Both the position numbers and the translations under genes were made by a program. A stretch of DNA of 64,000 nucleotides, taken from Maribacter algarum (ex Zhang et al. 2020). Its GTDB lineage: Bacteria; Bacteroidota; Bacteroidia; Flavobacteriales; Flavobacteriaceae. The DNA lies in assembly GCF_005885635.1 (NCBI RefSeq), contig NZ_VATY01000001.1, positions 1,426,001 to 1,490,000 on the forward strand. The letters run 5' to 3'. The stretch's first letter is position 1. The number at the start of each line of letters is the position of its first letter. This document shows, one piece after another, positions 46,459 to 54,160 of this stretch. The notes under the pieces are model-generated. The model was not told where the DNA came from. It was given only the letters and a program-made list of their open reading frames with translations, and did no database searches.

Positions 46459-47669
46459 ACAGCAGAGACTAATTTCTTATTAATTCTACTACTTGCAATC
46501 TTAGAGGCGATAATTCCTAGAACAATAATTGTAGCTAGAACAATCAGTACATTAATTAAATTCAGTTCAACAGGGTAGTCAATCGGACCTATTTTGACCC
46601 AACCAAAAAGTAGCTGCGAACCTATGAGCAATGAACCCAGTAATACGCCGATAAAGCCTCCTGCGGTGGTTACCAGTATTCCTTGTACAAAGTAAATCCG
46701 TCGTAATTCCCTAACCGTTACACCGAGATTATATAAGGTTTTCGAGTTTTGTTGTTTGTCTAGTATCATCATGATAATAGCACCAACCACATTAAAGAGT
46801 GCAATAATCAGAACCAAAGTAAAAATCAAATAGGTAGCTACTTGTTCCGTATTCAACATTCTGTAAAGCGTGCCGTTAAGTTCTTGCCTATTTTTTAAAA
46901 TAACTTCGTTTCCGAAAACATTTTTAATTCTTTCTCGAATAGGCAACAAATCAGCTTCAGGCATAATTTTGAAGTTTACCCCTGAGACTTGGGTATTGTT
47001 TTTTTCAAGCAATGCTTGTGCTAATTCAAGATCAATAAAGACATATTTATTATCTAGGCTTTCTTCAACTTGAAATATACCACTGATTACCAAAGGCAAC
47101 TCATTATAAAGTTTAGCTGCTGCATCTGGAGACTGTATTGAAATAGAGCCTTTTCCAGGTTTTGGCGCTATGATCCGCAAAGGGTTTCTGACTTGATCCA
47201 GAGTAACGTTCAATTTATTTATGATGCCAATTCCCGCGACGCCATATTGCGGGTTTGTGTTCCATTCGCCGTAATAAATCATGCTATCAATTCCAGTGGT
47301 TGTAATATAGTTGTCATCCACTCCTTTGATACTGGCTATATCAGCTTGTTCACGATGTCTCAAGTATACTCTCTCTTCAATTTCCTTAGAAAAAACAGCA
47401 ACGCCCCTTATTTCAGAAAGTTGTTGTTCTTGTTCTGGGGAAATGGAAAAAATCTTTCCAGTCGCTGGAACTGCTTTTAAATCAGGATCAAAGGCATTCG
47501 TAAATGAAAGGCTAAAGGTTTTTAATCCAGCGAAGCCGGAAAGCACAATAAACAATGCTGCTGACCCAATGACAATGACCAAAAAAGTGATAAAATTTAT
47601 TACGTTAACGGCGTTTTGAGTGCTTTTTGAACGCACATACCGTTTCGCTATGTAAAAAGGAAAGTTCAA
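46455..47669 (-). CDS. FtsX/LolCE-type ABC transporter permease
   Basis: This 404-residue protein has an N-terminal transmembrane helix (about 18-45), a ~215-residue periplasmic MacB/LolCE-like domain, and three C-terminal helices with the FtsX core (IALFNVVGAIIMMILDKQQNSKTLYNLGVT and VQGILVTTAGGFIGVLLGSL). LolC/LolE relatives take lipoproteins from the inner membrane to LolA. The coupled ATP-binding subunit is not in the window. It is two bases from rbfA on the same strand, and is probably co-transcribed. Confidence 0.85.
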   Translation of the reverse strand: MNFPFYIAKRYVRSKSTQNAVNVINFITFLVIVIGSAALFIVLSGFAGLKTFSLSFTNAFDPDLKAVPATGKIFSISPEQEQQLSEIRGVAVFSKEIEERVYLRHREQADIASIKGVDDNYITTTGIDSMIYYGEWNTNPQYGVAGIGIINKLNVTLDQVRNPLRIIAPKPGKGSISIQSPDAAAKLYNELPLVISGIFQVEESLDNKYVFIDLELAQALLEKNNTQVSGVNFKIMPEADLLPIRERIKNVFGNEVILKNRQELNGTLYRMLNTEQVATYLIFTLVLIIALFNVVGAIIMMILDKQQNSKTLYNLGVTVRELRRIYFVQGILVTTAGGFIGVLLGSLLIGSQLLFGWVKIGPIDYPVELNLINVLIVLATIIVLGIIASKIASSRINKKLVSAV

Positions 47670-47670
47670 A

Positions 47671-48063
47671 TTAGGACTTCTTTCTTTTCTCCAATAAATC
47701 TGGATTTTTCACGGGGTTCTCTTCTCCCTTTAGCGACTTTTCAATGTTCTCAATATAGTCCAACGAATCATCTAAGAAAAACAATAACTCTGGAACACGG
47801 CGCAATTGATTCCGTGTGCGTTGTGATAGTTCGTGCTTTATTAAAGGCTGATTTGATTTGATACCGTTTAAAAGTTCTTTGGCATCTTGAGTGGGGAATA
47901 TACTCAAATACACCTTGGCAATCGAAAGATCTGTTGTGACAACAACCTTTGACACAGAGATTATCGTTCCCTTTAGTCCACCATCAATCGCCGCCCTCTG
48001 CAAAATATCAACGATATCTTTCTGAATGACTCCACCAATTTTTTTCTGCCGCTGTGTTTCCAT
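47671..48063 (-). CDS. rbfA: Ribosome-binding factor A
   Basis: This 130-residue protein has the RbfA KH-like core: METQRQKKIGGVIQKDIVDIL, ISVSKVVVTTDLSIAKVYLSIFP and LRRVPELLFFLDDSLDYIENIEK, with an unusually extended C-terminus ending LLEKRKKS. It matures the small ribosomal subunit in the 5' region of 16S rRNA. The start codon is only five bases from a minus-strand TATTTTTG box, which would place the RNA start at or next to the ATG. Confidence 0.93.
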   Translation of the reverse strand: METQRQKKIGGVIQKDIVDILQRAAIDGGLKGTIISVSKVVVTTDLSIAKVYLSIFPTQDAKELLNGIKSNQPLIKHELSQRTRNQLRRVPELLFFLDDSLDYIENIEKSLKGEENPVKNPDLLEKRKKS

Positions 48064-48067
48064 GGGG

Positions 48068-48075
48068 CAAAAATA
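48068..48075 (-). promoter_or_regulatory. rbfA promoter box (TATTTTTG), apparently leaderless
   Basis: The minus-strand box TATTTTTG is exact to TAnnTTTG. Four bases separate it from the rbfA ATG at 48063, so transcription would start at or by the ATG. It forms an inverted pair with the mce box at 48090-48097. No good -33 TTG is seen. Confidence 0.4.
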
Positions 48076-48089
48076 CGGAGAATACTGTG

Positions 48090-48097
48090 TATTTTTG
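48090..48097 (+). promoter_or_regulatory. mce promoter box (TATTTTTG), apparently leaderless
   Basis: The plus-strand TATTTTTG is exact and also leaves four bases before the mce ATG at 48102. It mirrors the rbfA box, so both divergent genes look leaderless. Confidence 0.4.
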
Positions 48098-48101
48098 CAT
48101 T

Positions 48102-48506
48102 ATGAACAAAATAGAGCACATCGGAATTGCAGTTAAAAACCTGGATGCTTCAAATCAATTATTTGAAAAATTATTGGGGGTGCCGCATTATAAGATTGAA
48201 GAGGTATTATCGGAAGGAGTAAAAACATCCTTTTTCAAAAGTGGCCCAAATAAAATCGAGCTTCTTGAGGCGTCGAATGAGAAAAGTCCCATAGCAAGGT
48301 ATATCGACAAAAAAGGAGAAGGGGTTCATCATATAGCTTTTGCCGTAGAAGATATTGTAGCTGAAATCGAACGCCTAAAAAATGAAGGGTTTACGGTTTT
48401 GAACGAAATACCAAAGAAAGGAGCCGATAATAAGTTGGTGGCTTTCATTCACCCAAAGACGGCGAATGGAGTTTTAGTTGAATTATGCCAAGAAATAAAG
48501 GATTAA
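48102..48506 (+). CDS. mce: Methylmalonyl-CoA epimerase
   Basis: This 134-residue VOC-fold protein starts at ATG 48102 (MNKIEHIGIAVKNLDASN). It has IKIELLEAS-like NKIELLEASNEKSPIARYI, GEGVHHIAFAVEDI and KTANGVLVELCQ, supplying the four metal ligands (His, Glu, His, Glu). It epimerises (2R)- and (2S)-methylmalonyl-CoA in propionate or branched amino-acid use. The ORF upstream of 48102 is not translated in this model. It is divergent from rbfA with symmetrical promoter boxes. Confidence 0.93.
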   Translation: MNKIEHIGIAVKNLDASNQLFEKLLGVPHYKIEEVLSEGVKTSFFKSGPNKIELLEASNEKSPIARYIDKKGEGVHHIAFAVEDIVAEIERLKNEGFTVLNEIPKKGADNKLVAFIHPKTANGVLVELCQEIKD

Positions 48507-48576
48507 CAAAAGAAATCGTAGTTTGTTTTTGCTTGCAACGATGAAAAATAAGTGGTAATATTGCAGTCCGATTTTC

Positions 48577-48650
48577 GGTCCTATAGCTCAGCTGGTTAGA
48601 GCACCTGACTCATAATCAGGGGGTCCATGGTTCGAGCCCATGTGGGACCA
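48577..48650 (+). tRNA. tRNA with anticodon CAU (Ile2 or elongator Met)
   Basis: A 74-base cloverleaf: acceptor stem GGTCCTA pairing with TGGGACC, D-loop TAGCTCAGCTGGTTAGAGCA, anticodon loop CTCATAA (CAT), and T-arm GGTTCGAGCCC. C4-G69 and C5-G68 in the acceptor stem are present, features used by TilS to recognise tRNA-Ile2, so isoleucine is preferred over methionine. CCA is not encoded. Confidence 0.9.
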
Positions 48651-48651
48651 C

Positions 48652-48680
48652 AAAGAGAAGCTGAAAAGCTTCTCTTTTTT
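48652..48680 (+). terminator. Rho-independent terminator after the tRNA
   Basis: A perfect 11-base stem (48652-48662 with 48667-48677) closes a GAAA tetraloop and is followed by a T-run to 48680. It lies directly after the tRNA 3' end and should end its transcript. The stop of the next minus-strand gene overlaps the T-run. Confidence 0.8.
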
Positions 48681-49044
48681 ATTTTAACGATATCCTTCCG
48701 AATTCTATATATTGGTTAAAGGATAGCGTTATAATTTTGGACAATTCGTCGAAAAGCTCATCTTCCACTTGATTAAAATTGAAACAAGATTTTCCTTGCA
48801 TTCTTTTTTTTAAATCATCTCCTATCGTACTAAGTAAATCGGGATAGTAATATACGGGCATCAAATGAAAGGCAATGTAGTTTTTTTTCACTTGAACCGC
48901 AGCGAAGAATTCCCCCTTTTTATTTTTCTCATTTGCGGCTGTGTTGAGATAATAGTTAGTTGGCTTATCGTGCACAACTGAAAGCTGAGGTTCATAAATC
49001 TTCAGAAGTGATTTTAATTTATCAAAAAGCTTACTGTTGGTCAT
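48679..49044 (-). CDS. Small DUF1801-like protein
   Basis: This 121-residue protein shows the YdhG/DUF1801 theme: FFAAVQVKKNYIAFHLMPVYYYPDLL in the centre and a C-terminal SCFNFNQVEDELFDELSKI helix. The family is small, cytoplasmic and of unclear function, with iron-related proposals for a few members. The start overlaps the neighbour by 14 bases, so the two genes form an operon. The assignment is by shape only. Confidence 0.55.
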   Translation of the reverse strand: MTNSKLFDKLKSLLKIYEPQLSVVHDKPTNYYLNTAANEKNKKGEFFAAVQVKKNYIAFHLMPVYYYPDLLSTIGDDLKKRMQGKSCFNFNQVEDELFDELSKIITLSFNQYIEFGRISLK

Positions 49045-49450
49045 TTTCGGTCATTTTAAGTTTGAATACCCTATGCCCAGCCAAAACGAAAGGAACAAAT
49101 ATTAGCAAGCCGACTACGATAAACCAAGTAGGATGAGGTAACGAGAAAATATTTGCTATACCTGAAAGAGTCAATATTCCACCAGCAACATAAGCCAAGA
49201 CTTTATTGTTTGACTTACCTACGATTTTAATTACCAAACCGCAAATAAAAGAACCGATAGCCCAAGCTAGTAAAACGATTAACCAAAATAGGAAAGGTTG
49301 ACTATCAAAGAATTCTTTAACCGCTTTGGAATTACTGAAATCTAAGGTCTTAGGAAACGGATGCATAGAAGCATTCAATTTCTCTGCGATTAAGAAAATT
49401 AGTACTGCTGATGCTAAACCGAGAACTACCGAAATTATTTTTCTTACCAT
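49031..49450 (-). CDS. Four-helix integral membrane protein
   Basis: This 139-residue protein has four predicted transmembrane helices at about 4-24, 53-77, 81-104 and 108-128, with a ~25-residue periplasmic loop after helix 1 (LNASMHPFPKTLDFSNSKAV). No conserved catalytic residues are evident. It overlaps the small DUF1801-like gene by 14 bases, so the products may work together or the pairing may only be economical. Confidence 0.65.
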   Translation of the reverse strand: MVRKIISVVLGLASAVLIFLIAEKLNASMHPFPKTLDFSNSKAVKEFFDSQPFLFWLIVLLAWAIGSFICGLVIKIVGKSNNKVLAYVAGGILTLSGIANIFSLPHPTWFIVVGLLIFVPFVLAGHRVFKLKMTENDQQ

Positions 49451-49573
49451 GTCTATTGTTTTTATTATGAAACAACTTAGTGTTGCTTCTGATTAATTGA
49501 AATATGAACAACTATTTTGGGACCAAAAGATTTTTAATATGATTTTTTGCTCACAAGAAATTTATTGTGAGTA

Positions 49574-50413
49574 TTATTTTTTTACCAATTCAACCCTACG
49601 ATTCAGAGCTTTACCCTCCTCGGTAGTGTTTGTTGCGATGGGCGCAAGCGGCCCGACTCCTTCAGCAAAGAGTCTTTGAGCGTCGATTACATATTTTTGT
49701 TCGAGTCTTTGTTTTACTGCTTCTGCTCTATCAAGAGATAGTTTGCTATTAACCCCAAAAGAACCGTCAGAGTCAGTATGACCGACAATCCAACAATTGA
49801 TTTCTGGGTTTTCCTTTAAGTATTCGCTAATCTGATCAAAAGCAGCTTCGGACTCTGCCTTTATTTCTGATTTGCCAATATCGAAGTAAATACCGTAGAT
49901 AGCAATTTTTCCGTCAATGTCAATTTTGTTTTTTATAAGCTCTGCATCTATTGTAATATCTTGCCGCATTGCCTCCTCTTCTATGATATAAATGGAATAA
50001 TCCTTTCCTTTATATCCGGGCTTTATCTGTACCCAAATTTCTTTTTGTTCGTTGTTCTTAAAAGTATAATAGCCGTGTTCATAATTAGATCTTTCAAAGA
50101 TTATGCTCCCTCCCGCTTTGAGAATTGCCTGGGCGTAGTTTCTCAATATTTGAAGTTTACTGGGACGAGTGGCATCATCCTTTTCCCAATCTTTATGGCG
50201 GTATCGAATTGTAAATTTTCTCCCTTCCTTCGGTTGAAGTTTCCGATTAATGTAAAACTTATGAGTGTCGAATTCCACGTTAGAATACTTATAGATATGA
50301 TAATCTGGCATTCTCGGAAGAAGGTCATAGTCTTTACCATTCTCAACATCTGATTGCGCAAATAGACTTGAATACATAATAGTAAGTAAGCAATAAACAA
50401 ACAGTTTTTTCAT
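49574..50413 (-). CDS. OmpA-family outer-membrane/peptidoglycan-binding protein
   Basis: This 279-residue protein has a signal peptide ending LFAQ. The first ~160 residues have a beta-rich domain with IYRYRHKDWEKDD and ILKAGGSIIFERSNYEHGYYTFK elements. The C-terminal OmpA domain (about 165-279) opens IYFDIGKSEIKAESEAAFDQI and keeps the peptidoglycan-binding HTDSDG and LSLDRAEAVKQRL, and RRVELVKK. It attaches the outer membrane to peptidoglycan. Function of the N-domain is not known. Confidence 0.85.
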   Translation of the reverse strand: MKKLFVYCLLTIMYSSLFAQSDVENGKDYDLLPRMPDYHIYKYSNVEFDTHKFYINRKLQPKEGRKFTIRYRHKDWEKDDATRPSKLQILRNYAQAILKAGGSIIFERSNYEHGYYTFKNNEQKEIWVQIKPGYKGKDYSIYIIEEEAMRQDITIDAELIKNKIDIDGKIAIYGIYFDIGKSEIKAESEAAFDQISEYLKENPEINCWIVGHTDSDGSFGVNSKLSLDRAEAVKQRLEQKYVIDAQRLFAEGVGPLAPIATNTTEEGKALNRRVELVKK

Positions 50414-50536
50414 AGTTCAAATAGTTTTGGTTTCTTGAATATTTTAAGAGAATCATTAAGTATTATTTCTGAGTTTTATATTTCTCCCAATCATCTTTAT
50501 CCCCCCCACACTTTTGAGCGAGGAATAGTATTATCG

Positions 50537-51133
50537 TTAAAATCGATATCCCATAGACACTCCTCCACGGGATACAGCTCCTAGCCCGCTCGAATTTTCC
50601 CCAAAAAGGAAGTTCCAGCCAAATCCAAAATGGGTTTCACATGTAACTCCTTTATTTCCAATAAGAAATTTTCCGCCAAAAGTAATGCCTCCAGCAAAAT
50701 GACGATAGGTAACAACTTCTATCTCGTTCACTCCTTGAAGAACTTGAAAATCATTTAAGTTCCTTATTTTAGCAATGTCACCAGAATTCAACATCCCAAA
50801 TCCTTCAATAAAAAAGCCGCGAGCATATTTCCTCGAAAAATACCTTCTAATAAAAGGTGTTATGGAATACTTTCTAAACAACATATCATAAGAAAAGATA
50901 CCAAGCGTCATTGCTTCGCCTCTGTCAATTCTATACAGAAATCCTAGCCCAAAAGACATGTTTTCATTTGCCAAATATTCGTAGGAGATGTTAGGAGCTT
51001 TAAACACAATTACATTAAATACATTCATATTTAGTTCATGTTGTGCAAAGGTGCTTGATTTCACTTGTACTGTTTGAGAGTAGCTTAACATGGTCGATAG
51101 AAAAATTGAAGTAAAAACACTTGTTTTTTTCAT
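50537..51133 (-). CDS. Small outer-membrane beta-barrel protein
   Basis: This 198-residue protein has a signal peptide ending SYSQ. The mature part is a run of amphipathic strands (MSFGLGFLYRIDRG, ITPFIRRYFSRKYARGFFIEG, AGGITFGGKFLIGNKG), ending MGYRF with a terminal aromatic, as for an eight-strand barrel. It is the last gene in the lipoprotein/esterase operon, 14 bases downstream of the esterase. The role is unknown. Confidence 0.7.
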   Translation of the reverse strand: MKKTSVFTSIFLSTMLSYSQTVQVKSSTFAQHELNMNVFNVIVFKAPNISYEYLANENMSFGLGFLYRIDRGEAMTLGIFSYDMLFRKYSITPFIRRYFSRKYARGFFIEGFGMLNSGDIAKIRNLNDFQVLQGVNEIEVVTYRHFAGGITFGGKFLIGNKGVTCETHFGFGWNFLFGENSSGLGAVSRGGVSMGYRF

Positions 51134-51147
51134 CGCATCTAAGAGGC

Positions 51148-52152
51148 TTAATTTCTAGAATGATTTAAAAAAAAGTCGAGTATCATTTCGCTGGCGTTAA
51201 TCTCTTTACTAAGCTTCCCAACCACTCTATCGGGAAGGTATTGCGCTCCACCTGGCCAGGTATGACCTCCGCCAGTAACCTTTACCAAAACGACTTCAGT
51301 ACCATCTTCACAACTTTTATAATTTGTTATTTCTACACTGGTACCGTCATTAGGCACTTGGTCTATAATAGCTTCTGTTTCGCCAGGAGTTGCACATTTA
51401 TTAAAGCCTAAGAACTTCACTATGGATTCATCTGTAGATAATACTTCTCCCCTGCAATCGTCCTCATCAAAAAAATTGTTAATACAGCCCCCATCATAGG
51501 GCACCAGTGGGTCTTCCACTCCATTGACCAAAATCAAAGAGACAGGTAAATCAGGAACCTTTGACTCGACAGCTTTTGATATTTGGGCGGTGACAGGGGC
51601 AATGGCGGTAATTTTATTGGAAAGATCTAAGGCGAGACGAAAAGACATCAGCCCTCCGTTAGAAATTCCTGTAGCGTAAACCCCATTGGGATCTACTCCG
51701 TAGTCTTCAACCATTCGGTCGATAAGCGCAGCAATAAATCCGACATCATCATACATTCTATCATTGCCAAAGTGTTCTGTACGACCATCATTCCATCGTT
51801 TGTCAATGCCGTCGGGTGTGACGATTACCATTCCTCTTGATTCTGCTGCCGCTGTTAGGCTTCCGTCCGAAACGTCTATTTCGAAACGACTACCGGTACC
51901 ACCGCCACCATGAAGTGCCAATACCATAGGTGTAGCATTGCCTTTGTTGAAATTATTGGGCAAATACACCCCGTAGGTTCGTTCTATCCCCTCATGTTTG
52001 ATACATTTTGCATTAAATTCTCCTAAGACATCTTCATTTGCTTGATTTTTATCTTTTGAGCAGCTTCCACTACTAATTAATACGATAATCAACAAAGCAA
52101 TGAGACCATGTTTAACTAATTCCATAGACGATAAACCCATTATATTTTTCAT
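51148..52152 (-). CDS. PHB-depolymerase/LpqC-like esterase lipoprotein (copy 1)
   Basis: This 334-residue alpha/beta-hydrolase lipoprotein (lipobox SGSC) has the oxyanion HGGGGTGS, nucleophile Ser in YATGISNGGLMS, an Asp candidate in VNGVEDPLVP, and catalytic His in VTGGGHTWPGG. Members cut short esters, feruloyl or acetyl groups, or polyhydroxyalkanoates at the surface. It is nine bases from its paralog at 52162 on the same strand. Long N-terminus (MKNIMGLSSMEL) may contain an alternative start at the second Met. Confidence 0.85.
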   Translation of the reverse strand: MKNIMGLSSMELVKHGLIALLIIVLISSGSCSKDKNQANEDVLGEFNAKCIKHEGIERTYGVYLPNNFNKGNATPMVLALHGGGGTGSRFEIDVSDGSLTAAAESRGMVIVTPDGIDKRWNDGRTEHFGNDRMYDDVGFIAALIDRMVEDYGVDPNGVYATGISNGGLMSFRLALDLSNKITAIAPVTAQISKAVESKVPDLPVSLILVNGVEDPLVPYDGGCINNFFDEDDCRGEVLSTDESIVKFLGFNKCATPGETEAIIDQVPNDGTSVEITNYKSCEDGTEVVLVKVTGGGHTWPGGAQYLPDRVVGKLSKEINASEMILDFFLNHSRN

Positions 52153-52161
52153 AAATTGTTT

Positions 52162-53166
52162 TTATTTAGTCTTAAAGAAATCCCACACTTCATTAGCCAT
52201 TTCAATATCGCCGTTTTGCTCTTTTACCATGAAAAGAGCTTTAAAGGCATTGGTGTATCTTTCAGCAATACTTGGTTCAGTATGTCCGCCACCAATTACT
52301 TCGTAAAAAGCTACCTCTGTATTATTTGCTCCGTTGGAATAGATATGTTTCTTAACAATGCTGTTATCAGAACTATCCAAATCTGGAAAATCAGTAGTGA
52401 TGGGAGTAGTATCGGTTTGATTTCTTGAAACCCAATAGTCAATGGTTTCTTGACCAGAGAGAACTTCGCCTCTATTACCTTGATTGGAGCCGCCTAAGCC
52501 GACCAAACCACCTTCAATCGGATTTATAGGATCATCGGTTCCATTCATGATAAGCGCTGAAATTGGCATGGTGGAATTTGAACATTGGGAATTAACCGGG
52601 TTGGAAGCCACTATTGCGGCGAATGCTGTTAGCTTATCCGGAATTTCATGAGCCAAGCGCATGGCCATATGCCCCCCATTTGAGGTACCCACAGCATAAA
52701 CTTTAGACGCATTGCCTTTATATGTATCAAGAACAACATCTATGAGCGTGCTACTGAAGAGCGCATCATTTGAATCAGGATTGCCACCAGCATCATTTCT
52801 ACAATCATTCCATCCGTTATCCCCTGTTGAACCCTCTAAGCCTTTAGGGATTACCAAAATGATATTTTCTTGTTCAGCAATAGACAACCAAACTTTATAA
52901 GGCGCTTTGATATCTCTATTAAATAATCCGCCGATACCTATGAGCTGGTCATTGTCACTTTTATTCCCATGAAAAAGAAATACCACGGGTACATTTTCAG
53001 AGTTTTGAGGAATATATAAATGGTATTCTCTTTCTTCGCCAGAAATATCGATTTTTAGATTTTCTAATAAACCTTTGGCAGAATCCTGTTCGATCGGGGT
53101 ATCGTCATCTTTTTTGCTGCAGCTTAGTGCTAAAAACAATACGATATAAAATGGAATTAATTTCAT
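52162..53166 (-). CDS. PHB-depolymerase/LpqC-like esterase lipoprotein (copy 2)
   Basis: This 334-residue lipoprotein (lipobox LSC) has the same architecture as copy 1: FLFHGNKSDN as oxyanion region, nucleophile in YAVGTSNGGHMAM, an Asp candidate in MNGTDDPINP and catalytic His in VIGGGHTEPS. The two are diverged tandem duplicates. It lies 31 bases downstream of the 274-residue lipoprotein, in an operon with it and the OmpW-sized barrel. Confidence 0.85.
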   Translation of the reverse strand: MKLIPFYIVLFLALSCSKKDDDTPIEQDSAKGLLENLKIDISGEEREYHLYIPQNSENVPVVFLFHGNKSDNDQLIGIGGLFNRDIKAPYKVWLSIAEQENIILVIPKGLEGSTGDNGWNDCRNDAGGNPDSNDALFSSTLIDVVLDTYKGNASKVYAVGTSNGGHMAMRLAHEIPDKLTAFAAIVASNPVNSQCSNSTMPISALIMNGTDDPINPIEGGLVGLGGSNQGNRGEVLSGQETIDYWVSRNQTDTTPITTDFPDLDSSDNSIVKKHIYSNGANNTEVAFYEVIGGGHTEPSIAERYTNAFKALFMVKEQNGDIEMANEVWDFFKTK

Positions 53167-53197
53167 GTCTTTTCTTTTAAAGGTTCAAGTCGCTTAT

Positions 53198-54007
53198 TTA
53201 TCGCACAAAAGTGATATTGCTCGAAGCGGTGACTTCGCCTGATGTATTAATACACGTAATAGAAGCGATATATGAGTTTCCTGAAACCAACCGTTGTGCA
53301 GGTATAGTTTCACCGATTCCTTCTCCATAGATAATGGAATTGCTTGTCGAGATACCACTCCACATGAGGCACTCTTCTAGGTCCAAATTTTGTTCCAAAC
53401 ATTCCGCATCAATAAAAACAACGCTGTAAGTTAAACCAGAACCGTTTCCCGCATCCCAATTCAAAGCAATAGGATCGGAATCTTTATTAACGGTAGCATT
53501 CAGCTCTTCGTTATTTCCTGTCTTTTGTAAAGTCCATGTGCCATTTGACGCCACGTAATAGCTAAAATCCTCATCACAAACGATTTCTACTTTACCAGCG
53601 TCATTGATATAAGTTCCCTGATACATTTCATCGCCAACTAACTGACCAAGGTAATCTCCGCCAACATTTTTACCATCTGCATTACCTGACCAAGTCCCAT
53701 CTAGATTTCCATTGCTGGCAGTACCTGTGACCCGACCTATATCTACACCGCCTTCGCAACCACTGTAGGAGAAATATAGTTCTCCCTCAAAATTTCCAGA
53801 ATCTGGTATTTTCAAATAAATAAATCCGGCTAACGGATCTTCAGGGTTCGTGAGGGGGTCTTCTTGATAATATCCGAACCAAAAGTCAGTCAATAATTCT
53901 GGATTTGGTAAGGGTGCTACCAGTTCTCCTTCAGTATCATCACAAGAAATTGTCGCCAGCGTAACCAAGGGGATAAAAAGCATTTTAAAAATCGTCTTTT
54001 TTTTCAT
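53198..54007 (-). CDS. Surface lipoprotein of unknown function
   Basis: The 269-residue lipoprotein from ATG 54007 has lipobox ISC (MKKKTIFKMLFIPLVTLATISC). It has a beta-rich first half (FWFGYYQED, GELYFSYSGCEGGVDIGRVTGT, GNLDGTWSGNADGKNVGGDY) and a C-terminal fibronectin-III-like half (ALNWDAGNGSGLTYSVVF). The first half resembles glycan-binding or lipocalin-like folds only loosely. It heads the esterase operon and lies just downstream of the LytTR regulator gene; a longer frame from 54022 is not preferred. Possible target of that regulator. Confidence 0.7.
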   Translation of the reverse strand: MKKKTIFKMLFIPLVTLATISCDDTEGELVAPLPNPELLTDFWFGYYQEDPLTNPEDPLAGFIYLKIPDSGNFEGELYFSYSGCEGGVDIGRVTGTASNGNLDGTWSGNADGKNVGGDYLGQLVGDEMYQGTYINDAGKVEIVCDEDFSYYVASNGTWTLQKTGNNEELNATVNKDSDPIALNWDAGNGSGLTYSVVFIDAECLEQNLDLEECLMWSGISTSNSIIYGEGIGETIPAQRLVSGNSYIASITCINTSGEVTASSNITFVR

Positions 54008-54101
54008 TGCGTAGTATTCCAAAAGTTGCCAATAGTCTTATGACTGTTGGCATAATGTCTAACTCTTAATTTACTGTAATAGATATAGTTGTGGAAGAAC
54101 C

Positions 54102-54131
54102 AATTAGAATTCGATAGGTTCTAATTAGAAT
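54102..54131. promoter_or_regulatory. Candidate LytTR-binding direct repeat
   Basis: The plus strand carries AATTAGAAT at 54102-54110 and again at 54123-54131, an exact 9-bp direct repeat with a 12-base spacer (21 bases start to start, two helical turns). This is the general arrangement of LytTR sites (two 9-bp half sites, 12-13 apart). The site is upstream of the lipoprotein/esterase operon and downstream of the LytTR regulator gene. The promoter box just upstream of the operon is weak (AACTTTTG, one mismatch), as for an activated promoter. Confidence 0.45.
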
Positions 54132-54160
54132 ATGAATGTTCGTTGAATTTGTTGGTTAAT

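Noticed and set aside
49549-49572. Hairpin (CTCACAA / TTGTGAG) just after the OmpA stop
   Set aside because: The T-run follows on the plus strand, where no gene ends; on the minus strand there is no U-tract, so it is not a convincing terminator.
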